This document shows positions 45,291 through 54,544 of a DNA stretch of 64,000 nucleotides, in pieces. The stretch is from positions 186,001 to 250,000 of the forward strand of contig CAVQXJ010000029.1 in the NCBI GenBank assembly GCA_963717745.1, given 5' to 3'. The number at the start of each line of letters is the position of its first letter. Position 1 is the stretch's first letter. This DNA is from JACCXG01 sp963717745. Its GTDB lineage: Bacteria > Acidobacteriota > Vicinamibacteria > Vicinamibacterales > 2-12-FULL-66-21. The notes beneath the pieces were generated by a model that saw only the letters and a program-made list of their open reading frames with translations, was not told where the DNA came from and searched no databases. Position numbers and translations under genes: made by a program.

Positions 45291-48200
45291 ATGCGTAACC
45301 GCAGCGCACGCAGGCTGGCGCCTGCCGGTGTGGTTCGGTCTGCCGTCGTTGCCACCGTTCTGCTGTTGACTGGCGGCCTGGTCGCCGACGCGGTCGCGCA
45401 GACGCCGTATGTGCCCTATTACGGCAAGAACAAGATCCGCTACAACAATTTCGAGTGGCACATCTACACGACGGATCACTTCGAGATCTACTACTACCCG
45501 GAGATTGAATCCCACGTGGAGCGGGTCACCAGCTACGCGGAGAGCGCGTACCAGCAGGTGAGCTCCGATCTGAAGCATGACCTGGCCTTCAAGATCCCGC
45601 TCGTCGTGTTCAAGACGCAGAGCGAGTTCCAGCAGCAGAACATCGAAGCGAGCGAGCTGCCGGAAGGCGTGCTGGCGTTCGCCGAGCCCTACCGGGACCG
45701 GATGGTGCTGCCGATCGACGAGCCGTCCGACGCGCTGTACCGGCTGATCACCCACGAGCTCACCCACATCTTCGAGTTCGACATCATCCCGCGCTCGCTG
45801 CTGCGGCGCGGACTGCCCCTCTGGGTCGACGAGGGTCTGTCGGACCACATGACCGGCTACTGGAACGCCTTCGACCTGATGACCGTCCGCGACGCGGCGA
45901 TCTCGGACAACATCCCGCCGATGAGCGACTTCCAGGGCGCCGCGTTCGTCGACGGCCGGCTGCCCTACAACCTCGGGCACGCCGCGTTCGAATTCATCGA
46001 ATCGCGCTGGGGCAAGGAAGGGCTGCGGCAGTTCCTGTTCGCGCTGCGCAAGAACGTCATCGGTGGCGGCGAGAGTGCCTACGAAGAGGCCTTCCGCCTC
46101 AAGGCGGACGAGTTCGACGAGCAGTTCGACAAGTACCTGAAGGATCGCTTCAAGCCGTTCCGGGACAAGGAACGACCGCAGGATTACGGCAAGAATCTCG
46201 CCCCGAAACGCGACAAGACGCCGTTCGTCGCCGTCGTGTCGATTGAGGCCTCGCCTTCGGGGGATCTGATGGCTGTCGGGGCCTTCAACCGCAAGGAGCG
46301 GAGAGCTCGACATGATTCTCATGTCGACCAAGGATGGCCGCGTCATCCGCAACCTGACCTCCGGGTTCAACAAGGACAAGGGCTTCGAGTACATTCGCAC
46401 GCCCGGCGGCTTCCGCAGCAACGCCGTGCCCTGGATGTCGTGGGCGCCGACCGGCGACCGGATCGCCTACTTCGTCCGCACCGAGAAGGTCTCGAGCCTG
46501 ATCCTCCAGAACGTGGTCACGCGCAAGATCGAGAAGCGGTTCGAGCTGAGGACCGTGGACCTGCCGGAGTCCCCGGACATCAGCCCTGACGGCAAGCAGA
46601 TCGCCTTTGCCGCGCTCAACGGAGCCATCGGCGACATCTTCATCCTCGACACCGACACCGGTCAGGTGCGGAACCTCACGAACGATCAGTTCGGCGACTT
46701 CTCGCCGACCTGGGCTCCCGACGGGAAATCGCTCATCTATCTCGCGCGCGTGAGCGGCAACGACAAGCTGTTCCGCTGGGATCTCGCCAAGGGCGCGAAG
46801 ACGCAGCTCACCTTCGGGACCCACGACGACGGCGGCGCGCAGTTCGTGGATCCCGACACCATCGTCTTTCCGTCGACGGCCCTTGATCCGAACCAGCCGA
46901 TCGACCCCGAAGTGGCGCGCAACGGCAACATCTTCAACATCTGGACGCTGAGCCTCAAGACCGGCGAGCTCAAGCAGTACACCGACACGCTGACCGCCAA
47001 CGTCTCGCCCATCGTGCTGAAGGACGAAAAGGGCGCGACCAAGATTGCCTTCGTCACCTACTACAAGGGCGAGTACGGCATCCACACCCTCAACCGCGAA
47101 CAGGCGATCAACACCGTGGCCAGTGCCGATTTCGGCTCGCCGGGGCCGATCATCGATTTCCAGGCGCCGCTGACCCACACGCTGGTCAAGCAGAACGCCC
47201 GGAAAAAGGGCACCTTCGAGAAGCTGTTCCTCGAAGGGCGGCCGCCGGTGAACGTGGGCGTGACGAGCGGCGGGGACCTGTTCGGAGGCACGCAGGTGAC
47301 CTTCACCGACGTCCTCGGCGACAAGCAATTCAACATGTTCGCCGCCTCGGTCTCCCAGTACCGGACGATGTCGTTCTCGTACGTGAACCTGTCGCGGCGG
47401 TTCCAGTACGCGCTCCAGGCGTATTCGCAGACGCAGTTCTACTACGGCTACAACCCCGGGCTGCTGTTCGCGATGGAGTACGGCTACATCAACCGCGACC
47501 TCGCGCAGGCGACGCAGACCGCGCGGGGCGCCACCGCCTACGGCATCTATCCGCTCAACCGCTATTCGCGGCTCGAGCTGTCGGCCGGACTCCTGCAGTT
47601 CAGCCAGCAGTACAACGAGCCCGGGCTGCAGGAGCTCGCCGACCAATACCAGCAGCAGTCCTATGGCCGCACGCTCTTCAACACCGGCACCTTCATGCCC
47701 TTCGGGCTGACCTACATCCAGGAAACGACGGTTTTCCGGGAGTACGGTCCGCTCGCGGGCAACACCGTGCGGGCGGCCTACGAGTACGCGCCCAGCGCCG
47801 GCAAACTGCTCTCACGGCAGACCGCTGACATCGACGCGCGCTACTACATGCGCCTCGGCACCAACGGGGTCCTGGCCTTCCGCGCCAAGGGGTTCAAGAG
47901 CTGGGGCGAGTTCCCCGGCTACATCTACTTCGGCGGCAACTCGGAGCTGCGGGGCTACGAATACCTGGAATTCCTCGGCAACAAGGCGTTCTTCACCAAC
48001 GCCGAGCTGCGATTCCCGCTGATTGAAGCCGCTCTCACGCCGATCGGCGTGATCGGTGGTCTGCGCGGGGTGATGTTCTTCAACTTCGGCGGCTCCGGGT
48101 TCGAGGGGCTGCCGATGACGGTCTGGAGCAAGAATGCACAGACCTTCACCCCGCTCCTCGGCTACCAGCCGGATCCGTTCTCCGTCACCGGCTCGACGCC

Positions 48201-48448
48201 GGTGTTCGGTCCGCCGATCGACGTGTCGGGCTTCCGGCTGGTCGACAGCCGGGCGTCGTACGGCGTCGGCCTCGAGACGTTCGCCCTCGGGTTCCCGATC
48301 CACTTCGACTGGTCCTGGAGAACGCTGTTCAACAAGGGCTGGGAAGATCTGGTCTACGCCTACCCGGCCGCCTTGGACGGAGTGCCCCGGCGGCAGCGAC
48401 TGGCTCCGGAAGGTCAAGTTCTCGCTGTGGATCGGCTACGACTTCTAG
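45291..48448 (+). CDS. Envelope protein: gluzincin peptidase-like domain, WD40/TolB-like propeller and Omp85-like barrel; two frameshifts
   Basis: About 1050 residues after repair. Signal peptide to VADAVAQ; then a peptidase-MA-like domain (~30-270) with the metal motif HELTH in RLITHELTHIFEFD and WVDEGLSDHM. After a one-base slip near 46300 (RKER to ELDMILMSTKDG) come propeller blades (SPDGKQIAFAALNG, SPTWAPDGKSLIYLAR) and a C-terminal barrel with FGGNSELRGYEYLEF and FFNFGGSGF, like surface-antigen/BamA barrels. A second slip near 48385 gives the aromatic end KFSLWIGYDF. The combination is found in acidobacteria and Bacteroidota; the barrel is probably in the outer membrane. Function unknown. 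Confidence 0.83.
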
Positions 48449-48462
48449 AGAGTCGACTCCAT

Positions 48463-48574
48463 TGCCAAAAATGCCAAAAGTGCCATGAATGCCAAAAGTG
48501 AAGAGCAGGCCAACGCCAACGGCCGTCCACCAGGCAATTTTGGCAATCTTGGCATTTTTGCCATTTTTGGCATT
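48463..48574. repeat. Palindrome of TGCCAAAA units
   Basis: TTGCCAAAAATGCCAAAAGT and onward is mirrored by TTTTGGCAATCTTGGCATTT and onward around ~40 unrelated bases. It starts 14 bases after one stop codon and ends just before the next start codon. Confidence 0.82.
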
Positions 48575-48579
48575 TCGTG

Positions 48580-48819
48580 ATGTGCCCCCGTCGTTGTGAG
48601 GACACGGTGCGGCTGCTGGTGGAGTACCTCGAACGCCAGCTGCCGCCCGATGTCCATGCCGATCTCGAGCGCCATCTCTCCGGATGTTCCCGGTGCCTCG
48701 CGCAGCTCAAAACCTACGAATCGACCGTTTCCCTGCTCCGGAGTATCCACGAAGAGGACCTGCCGGCCGAACTGCGTTGGACGTTGAAGTCATTCCTCGA
48801 CCGCAACTGCGGCAATTGA
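48580..48819 (+). CDS. Small zf-HC2 protein (anti-sigma-like, no membrane helix)
   Basis: 79 residues from the ATG at 48580 (a GTG immediately before is also possible). CEDTVRLLVEYLERQLPPD and LERHLSGCSRCLAQLKTYE form a ZAS-type H-x3-C-x2-C motif. No membrane helix follows, so it would be a soluble anti-sigma protein or a regulator of one. No sigma gene is adjacent; the ECF gene lies 3.7 kb away on the other strand. Confidence 0.72.
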   Translation: MCPRRCEDTVRLLVEYLERQLPPDVHADLERHLSGCSRCLAQLKTYESTVSLLRSIHEEDLPAELRWTLKSFLDRNCGN

Positions 48820-48832
48820 CGTGATCCGAGGA

Positions 48833-48867
48833 TTCTCCCTTCTCCCTTTTCCCTTCTCCCTTGACAC
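48833..48867. repeat. Single arm of family 1 (copy D)
   Basis: TTCTCCCTTCTCCCTTTTCC and onward ending CTCCCTTGACAC. Only one arm of the GTGTCAAGGG repeat is present here, upstream of the thioesterase gene; a TTG inside it is not the gene start. Confidence 0.75.
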
Positions 48868-48893
48868 GCGGGGTTCCTTCTCAGCCCGCTGAG

Positions 48894-49379
48894 ATGCAAC
48901 CGAAGCCGCCTGCCGAGTCCGAGACCGAGATGGTCCAGGTCGTCCTGCCGAACGACGCGAACCCGCTCGGGTTCATCCTCGGCGGGACGGTCATGCATCT
49001 GATCGACATCGCCGGCGCGATCGCTTCGCACCGGCACACCCGCAGCCTGCTCGTCACGGCGGCCGTGGACGGACTCCAATTCCTGCACCCGATCAAAGTC
49101 GGCGATCTGATCATCCTGCGCGCGCGGGTCACCGCGGCCTGGAGCACGTCGTTGGAAGTCGAGGTTGAGGTCTTCTCGGAGGAAATACTGACCGGCATGC
49201 GCCGGATGACGAGCCGTGCCTACCTGACGTTCGTCGCGGTCGACCGGGACGGACAGCGCCTGCAGATCCCGCCGTTGATTCTCACGACGGACGACGAACG
49301 CCAACGCGCGGCGGAGGCGGCGGCGCGGCGAGTGGAGCGGCTGAAAGCACGAGAGGCGCTCGAAAGACGCCCCGCTTAA
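48894..49379 (+). CDS. Hotdog-fold acyl-CoA thioesterase
   Basis: 161 residues from the ATG at 48894. NDANPLGFILGGTVMHLIDIAGAIA holds the catalytic Asp and oxyanion region of the YciA/acyl-CoA hydrolase group, with VDGLQFLHPIKVGDLIILRA as the second conserved part. The C-terminus is a charged helix (RVERLKAREALERRP). It hydrolyses acyl-CoA esters of unknown chain length. Stands alone. Confidence 0.9.
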   Translation: MQPKPPAESETEMVQVVLPNDANPLGFILGGTVMHLIDIAGAIASHRHTRSLLVTAAVDGLQFLHPIKVGDLIILRARVTAAWSTSLEVEVEVFSEEILTGMRRMTSRAYLTFVAVDRDGQRLQIPPLILTTDDERQRAAEAAARRVERLKAREALERRPA

Positions 49380-49466
49380 GCTTCCTTCCGGCTAACAAAA
49401 GATCTCCGAATATCGCGACTTTGCAGCCGGTACCCAAAAAACGCTGGAAAAACCATAAAACCTGGC

Positions 49467-49481
49467 TGGCCACGCTCTTGC
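49467..49481 (+). promoter_or_regulatory. Sigma-54 (RpoN) promoter
   Basis: TGGC CACGCTC TTGC: the GG of the -24 element and the GC of the -12 element have exactly ten bases between them, as required. Predicted start ~49493. Nothing downstream for several hundred bases on this strand is a gene; the transcript would instead be a short RNA. Confidence 0.75.
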
Positions 49482-49492
49482 GTTATTGGGAG

Positions 49493-49577
49493 CATCGCCG
49501 CCTGGGCATCCCAGGGGCGATCACGGCACCCTGCGCCGGCCGGCGACGTGACGAGCCCTCACGCCGCCGGCCTTTTT
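49493..49577 (+). ncRNA. Candidate small RNA under sigma-54 control
   Basis: From the predicted start the sequence at once folds into a 12-bp stem (ATCGCC-G-CCTGGG / CCCAGGGGCGAT, loop CAT, 49494-49521). It ends in a 14-bp stem with one mismatch (left GGCCGGCGACGTGA, loop CGAGCCC, right TCACGCCGCCGGCC, 49538-49572) followed by five Ts, an ideal intrinsic terminator. The unpaired part in between (49522-49537) could be a seed. Length ~85 nt. It lies beyond the 3' end of the sigma-54 activator gene, transcribed from the other strand. Confidence 0.65.
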
Positions 49578-49687
49578 CGAGCCCGCCAGAACCGTTGTGA
49601 GCCGCCACCGCGCGTCCGTTCGTTCCCAGGCCGCCGGCGGTGCAGTTTGATATCGGAATTTCGGGATAGACAGGTGTGTACGTAGAG

Positions 49688-49730
49688 CCACCGACGACGT
49701 CGCCGCGGATGTCGGCGCCGTCGTCGGTGG
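49688..49730 (-). terminator. Strong hairpin at the 3' end of the sigma-54 activator gene
   Basis: Perfect 12-base arms CCACCGACGACG and CGTCGTCGGTGG, 38 bases after the stop of the leftward gene. No T-run. The rest of 49578-49687 shows no gene. Confidence 0.55.
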
Positions 49731-49767
49731 TTAGTTCGTGCGTCGAGCTAAATCGGTGGGTGTCCGC

Positions 49768-50943
49768 TCAGCACACGTGCGCGGGCCCCGGAGCGTCAGT
49801 GCGTTCGGCCGGCGCCTCTTGCGCGGGGAGGCACCGGAACTTGAAGAACGGCATGTGGCACTGATGCTTCCGCAGGAAGTTCAGGAACGCCTTGTAGTCC
49901 TCCGCCGGCATGTTGAACAGCTGCAATACCAGCCGATAGCTGCCGCGGGTCTGAGTCAGTCCCTTGGAAACGATGGCGCGCATGTCGTCACGCGTCATGT
50001 CTCTCGCCGTGAACAATGGATGAACGGCGGACCAGAAGGACTCTCCGTCAACGACCATCTTGTCGTAGAGCTCGTCGGCGCGGCTGCGAACAACCGGGGC
50101 ATCGCCGGCACTGGTGCGAGTCCGACGGCGGGAGAGCCCGAGGACTTCAGCCGGGAGATCCCCTTCGTCTACGGCGCCGGAGTGACTTCTCACCACGAGC
50201 CGCTCGACCAGGTTCTTGAGCTCCCGAACGTTCCCTGGCCAGTCGTAGGCGATCAGCGCGGCGCGGGCGGCGGCGGTGAGCTCCGGTACGGCGGTCTGAT
50301 GACGCTGCGAATAGGCCTTGAAAAAGTGGTCGAGAAACTGCGGCACGTCTTCGCGCCGCTCTCGCAAGGGCGGAATCTTGATGTGCAGAACGTTGAGCCG
50401 ATAGAACAGGTCCGCGCGAAACTCACGCTGGGCGATCTGATCGGCGAGGTCACGATTGGTGGCGGCAATCACCCGCACGTCCGTGGTGGCCTGCATCCGA
50501 TCGGCGCCGATCCGCCAGATTTCGCCATTTTCCAGGAACCGCAGCATGAGGGCCTGCATCCGGAGGCTGGTCTCCCCGATTTCGTCGAGGAAGATCGTGC
50601 CGTTGTTGGCGAGCTCCAGCAGCCCTGGCTTATCGCGATACGCGCCGGTGAAGCTGCCGCGCGTGTGACCAAAGAGCTCCGATTCGAGCAAGGAATCCGG
50701 CACGGCTGCGCAGTTCAGCGCGATCAGCTTGACGCCGCGCCGCCGGCTCTGCTGATGAATCATTTTGGCAACGACTTCCTTGCCAACACCGCTCTCCCCG
50801 GTGAGCAGAACCTTCGCATCGGATCGGGCAGCGTCACTGATTTCCGATTCCAAATAGCGAGCGACAACGGACGTTCCTATCAGCAGCTCTCCGGACACGA
50901 TATGCCTCACTCCAGGATCGTACTTTCCTCTGTCCGAAGACAC
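49768..50943 (-). CDS. Sigma-54-dependent activator without sensory domain
   Basis: 391 residues. The AAA+ domain begins within 20 residues: LLTGESGVGKEVVAK (Walker A), ESELFGHTRGSFTGAYRDKPG (GSFTGA in place of GAFTGA, the sigma-54 contact loop), NGTIFLDEIGE (Walker B) and DLFYRLNVLHIKIPPLRER. A C-terminal domain (from ~290) contains RDDMRAIVSKGLTQTRGSYR and LFNMPAEDYKAFLNFLRKH, not a clear Fis-type helix-turn-helix. With no receiver or GAF domain it is probably controlled by partner proteins or by its level. Two sigma-54-type promoters flank it. Confidence 0.9.
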   Translation of the reverse strand: MSSDRGKYDPGVRHIVSGELLIGTSVVARYLESEISDAARSDAKVLLTGESGVGKEVVAKMIHQQSRRRGVKLIALNCAAVPDSLLESELFGHTRGSFTGAYRDKPGLLELANNGTIFLDEIGETSLRMQALMLRFLENGEIWRIGADRMQATTDVRVIAATNRDLADQIAQREFRADLFYRLNVLHIKIPPLRERREDVPQFLDHFFKAYSQRHQTAVPELTAAARAALIAYDWPGNVRELKNLVERLVVRSHSGAVDEGDLPAEVLGLSRRRTRTSAGDAPVVRSRADELYDKMVVDGESFWSAVHPLFTARDMTRDDMRAIVSKGLTQTRGSYRLVLQLFNMPAEDYKAFLNFLRKHQCHMPFFKFRCLPAQEAPAERTDAPGPAHVC

Positions 50944-51198
50944 AGGGAGCCCGTACGATGCACCGGGAAAACGGGCGCGAAAGTGCAGCCCTGCGCCCGC
51001 GGGCCAATCAACAGATTGTCTGATGTGGGTAAAGAGTAACCGGAGTTGCCCGCCGACTCAAGCGTTTTCTGCGTCAGCACGCCCCGCCGACCCCTCTTCC
51101 CCCGATTAAAGTCCAGGTCCACGACGACTACTCGTGATAGAGACGGCCACGCCGCGAGAGTTTCCCCATCTCCTAACGACTTTGGCATTCGCCATATC

Positions 51199-51215
51199 GG
51201 GGAACGCCGCTTGCA
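51199..51215 (+). promoter_or_regulatory. Sigma-54-like promoter upstream of a structured leader
   Basis: CGGGGAACGCCGCTTGCA contains GG-N10-GC with ACG and TTGCA matching the consensus; two positions of the -24 box differ. Predicted start ~51226. Confidence 0.5.
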
Positions 51216-51225
51216 GTATAGCTGA

Positions 51226-51300
51226 GATAGCGCCCGGCGATCGCGCGCTGCTGCCAGCAGGTCAGGGGCGATCGCCGGGCAACGTGGGTACATGCCCACC
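51226..51300 (+). ncRNA. Structured RNA or GGDEF leader
   Basis: Outer arms GCCCGGCGATCGC (51232-51244) and GCGATCGCCGGGC (51268-51280) are perfect 13-base complements, enclosing a second hairpin CTGCTG-C-CAGCAG (51248-51260). A further GTGGG/CCCAC hairpin follows (51284-51299). There is no strong terminator, so it may be the leader of the GGDEF gene 200 bases on. It does not match any riboswitch I recognise. The remaining 50944-51198 and 51301-51497 hold no gene. Confidence 0.5.
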
Positions 51301-51497
51301 TATACGTAAGTTTCTCCGCAGTGGTCGCGCTCGGAACGCCTTTCGTGTAGGCGCCCTTTCCGCTCAGGCGCACAGACGAGCCATCTGAAGCTTGGATGAC
51401 CCCACATCGTGGTGGCCCCTGAGGCGCTTCGATACCCGTCTGCCGATTCGACTCATCGTCGTGGGATGGGGCCGCGAGACCCCACTAGGAGCCCAGG

Positions 51498-52950
51498 TTG
51501 TTTTCGACCCCTTCCGTGACGGACGACCAGTTGCAGGCGATGTGGCGGGCTTGCAGCGAGGTCGCGGCGCAACCTGACGCTCGTCAGGCTGCCGGCGCCT
51601 GGCCGAGCGGCTGTCGGAGATCCTTCACCGGCCAGCCTTGGTGTGCCGTCGCGACGTCTCGCCTTGGACAATCATCAGCGCTCCGGCCATCGCCACCGAT
51701 ATCATTCCCCCCGCCGTGGGCGCGCTCGACCAGGCCCGCCCCTTCTTGCATGGCCCCTATCGAGATCCTTCGTGGTCCAGAGGGCTCCGCCTGGACGGCC
51801 GTCCCGCTCGAGGAAGACCTGCCGTCACAATCGCTGCTGCTGCTGCCTGGCGACTGGACCAGCGGCCGACCCTCGGAGTGGTTGCCTCGATTCGCCTCTA
51901 CTGCGTCAATCGCGATCCGGCTGGCCTCGGCGCGAAACACTTCCAGGTCAAGCGAACTGCTCGCTGCCGCCGTCCACGCCTTTGCCCGCAGATTGACCCA
52001 ATTGAGCGGTGACCGCACGCTCCACCAGTGCATCGTCGACACGGCCGCGCAGCTGACGGACGCGCAGTTGGCCGGCCTGTCGATGTATCAAGCCCATGAA
52101 GGCGCCCTCTCCGTCGCCGCGACCTATGGCTACCCGTCCGAGTCGGTTGGCCACGTCCGCATCGTCCCCGGATCCGGCATCATCGGCGGGGTGTTCGCCT
52201 CGAAGAGGCCACTCCTGGTGCGCGACACCGCACAAGTGCCCGGACTGACCCCGCGGAGCCAGCGCTACAAAACGGGGTCATTCATGGCGGTGCCAATCAT
52301 CGCCAACGACAACGCCCTCGGCGTGGTCACCCTCGCGGACCGCCGCGATGGCCGGCCCTTCACGAGGAACAACCTGACGGCGATACGGATGATTTCGACC
52401 TTGTCGTCGCTGGCGCTGGTCCGCGAGCAGCTGACGAAGCGGAGCGACGAGCTGGCCCGAGCCGCAGCCATCGACTCATTGACCGGCATGTTCAACCGCC
52501 GCTATCTGTACACCCGGCTCAACGCCGAGCTCGAGCGCAGCCGCCGGAGCGGCAGCTTGCCCGCCGTGATGATGATCGACATCGATCTGTTCAAACCCAT
52601 CAACGATCGAATGGGGCACCAGGGCGGCGACCTGGTGTTACGGAAGGTCAGTGAGATTGTCCGGCGTTCCATCCGAGCCTCTGACGTGTCGACACGGTAT
52701 GGAGGGGATGAGCTCTGCGTGATCGTGCCGGAACATTCGGCCAACGCCCCAGAGACTGCCGAGCGGATCCGCCAGCGAGTGGAAGCTTTCCGCTGGGACT
52801 CGCTCGGGCTGCCAGACAACTTTCTACGTGACCGTCAGCATCGGGGTGTGCACTGCGGAGCCCGGCGAGTCGGCGGACAGCGTGCTGGGACGAGCGGATC
52901 AGAGCCTCTATGAAGCCAAAGCGCAAGGGCGTAATCGCGTGTCTTCTTGA
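51498..52950 (+). CDS. GAF-GGDEF diguanylate cyclase-like protein, about three frameshifts
   Basis: About 484 residues after repair. The N-terminus is disturbed by slips near 51596 and 51750 (a LAERLSEILHRPALVCRRDV segment lies in another frame). A GAF domain (~165-310) includes GLSMYQAHEGALSVAATYGY. The GGDEF domain begins DSLTGMFNRRYLY and has MMIDIDLFKPIND and RYGGDELCVIVPE: GGDEL rather than GGDEF, with an RASD I-site five residues before. A slip near 52825 leads to FYVTVSIGVCTAEPGESAD and the true stop at 52948-52950. It should make cyclic di-GMP unless the GGDEL change matters. Start TTG 51498 or GTG 51516. Confidence 0.82.
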
Positions 52951-53163
52951 CGCGTCACGTTCCCGGAGGTTCGTCTGAAGTTCGCCATCACGCTGCCTTT
53001 TCTCCCATGAAGGCGAGACGGCGGCAACGCGAGACGCAAAAAGCACAATGAATTCGCGTTCGAGTGCGCATTTCTACCGGGAACGGCGATTGCAAAATCG
53101 TTGGAAGGCCCCCGTTCGCTTTATTCAGCAGTCGCGTCAATTCAAAGGAATCGACAAAAGGCA

Positions 53164-53412
53164 ATGGAAATTCGATTCATCTCGTCACTGACCGCCGAGG
53201 ATGAGGATTTGTTTGCTCCGGCAGTCCTGAAAGCCGTCAGTGCGCTCCTCGACCAGTTGCCGATTGCCTATACCCTCCGCGTCGAGACCAGCGGGGCGCA
53301 GGTTTACCAGCACACGCACGTCGCACCCGAGCAGGCCGCGACCAACGTCGCTACAGCCCACAACGTGAATGTCGCCTTTCACAGCTCGCGTTTCACTCCA
53401 GGGACTAGCTGA
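53164..53412 (+). CDS. Small conserved acidobacterial protein of unknown function
   Basis: 82 residues from the ATG at 53164. EIRFISSLTAEDEDLFAPAVLKAVSALLDQLPIAYTLRVETS is a compact alpha/beta start followed by a less ordered QVYQHTHVAPEQ tail. No known domain. It ends 8 bases inside the convergent epimerase gene. The 213-base gap before it (52951-53163) contains a weak GG-N10-GC match (53084-53098) but nothing firm. Confidence 0.6.
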   Translation: MEIRFISSLTAEDEDLFAPAVLKAVSALLDQLPIAYTLRVETSGAQVYQHTHVAPEQAATNVATAHNVNVAFHSSRFTPGTS

Positions 53413-54367
53413 CCGTCTCGAGCCACTCCACGAACCGCCGAAGACCGACTTCGAAACCGGTCGCGGGCTGATAGCCGAGCAGGCGTCGCGCTTTCTCGAT
53501 GGCTGCCCACGTTTGCGGGACGTCACCGGATTGCTCGGGCTGGCGGTCGATGATGGCTGGCCGCCCGAGGGCCGCCTCGAGCCCCCGAATCATTTCCTCC
53601 AATGAGATCGTCGCGCTGTTGCCCAGGTTGACGACTTCGAATGGCGATTGCGCGTAGGTCATCGCGGCCACGATGCCGCCGACAATGTCATCGATGAACG
53701 TATAGTCGCGTCTGGTCGAGCCCGCACCGAAGACGGGGATCGGCTTGCCTTCGCGAATATGCCTGGCGAATTTGTGAATCGCGAGGTCGGGTCTCTGCCG
53801 GGGACCGTAGACCGTGAAAAAGCGCAGGGCGACGAAGCGGATGCCGAACAGGTGGCTGTAGACGTGGCCCAATAGTTCGCCGCTCACCTTGGTGCTGGCG
53901 TAGGGGCTGATCGGCAGCAGGACGTGATCGTCTTCGGACCATGGAACGCGAGGGTTGATGCCGTAGACGCTGCTGGACGACGCGAACACGAACTGTGGGA
54001 TTCGCAGCTCCCGAGCGAACTCCAGCATATTCTGCGTTCCGCGCACGTTCACTTCCTGGTACCCGATCGGGTCCAGAATCGACGGCCTCACGCCCGCGCG
54101 CGCCGCGAGGTGAACGATCACATCGAACCGCCCGCCGCCGGTCACGGCGGGCTCGCGGAGCGCCGCAGGGTCGCGAATATCAGCCTCCGCCAGGCGATAC
54201 TGCGGATTCCGCCGGTGTTCCCGAATGTGCGCCTCCTTCACATCCCGCGGATAGAAGGGATCGAAATTGTCGATTCCGGTCACGCCCCAGCCGTCGTCCA
54301 ACAGACGATCGATGAGGTGACTCCCGATAAATCCGGCAGCGCCGGTCACGAGCGCACGTCGAGACAT
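53405..54367 (-). CDS. NAD-dependent epimerase/dehydratase (UDP-glucuronate 4-epimerase-like)
   Basis: 320 residues from the ATG at 54367. Rossmann loop VTGAAGFIGSHLIDRLL, DNFDPFYPRDVKEAHI, active-site SSSSVYG and YASTK, and FFTVYGPRQRPDLAIHKF match UDP-glucuronic acid 4-epimerase-like SDR enzymes. The product would be UDP-galacturonate or a related sugar for exopolysaccharide or LPS. It lies beside MFS and exosortase genes in a region rich in envelope functions. Confidence 0.9.
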   Translation of the reverse strand: MSRRALVTGAAGFIGSHLIDRLLDDGWGVTGIDNFDPFYPRDVKEAHIREHRRNPQYRLAEADIRDPAALREPAVTGGGRFDVIVHLAARAGVRPSILDPIGYQEVNVRGTQNMLEFARELRIPQFVFASSSSVYGINPRVPWSEDDHVLLPISPYASTKVSGELLGHVYSHLFGIRFVALRFFTVYGPRQRPDLAIHKFARHIREGKPIPVFGAGSTRRDYTFIDDIVGGIVAAMTYAQSPFEVVNLGNSATISLEEMIRGLEAALGRPAIIDRQPEQSGDVPQTWAAIEKARRLLGYQPATGFEVGLRRFVEWLETVS

Positions 54368-54544
54368 GAACAATTGACCTCGCAGGAATGCTAGCAGTTT
54401 GGACCCGCCTGACCGCAACCGCCTCTGCGTCCCCCAATTGCGGGAACTTAAATCACCCTTACGGTAGACTTTTGGCTTGTGTGACCCCGAAATTCTGCCC
54501 TTTCGATGGTTTCCGGCGGCCGAATCCTTGCGAAGCACCCAGCC

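Noticed and set aside
53084..53098. Sigma-54 promoter before the 82-residue gene
   Set aside because: GG-N10-GC spacing fits, but the -24 box (GGGAACG) is weak and such matches are expected by chance in GC-rich DNA.
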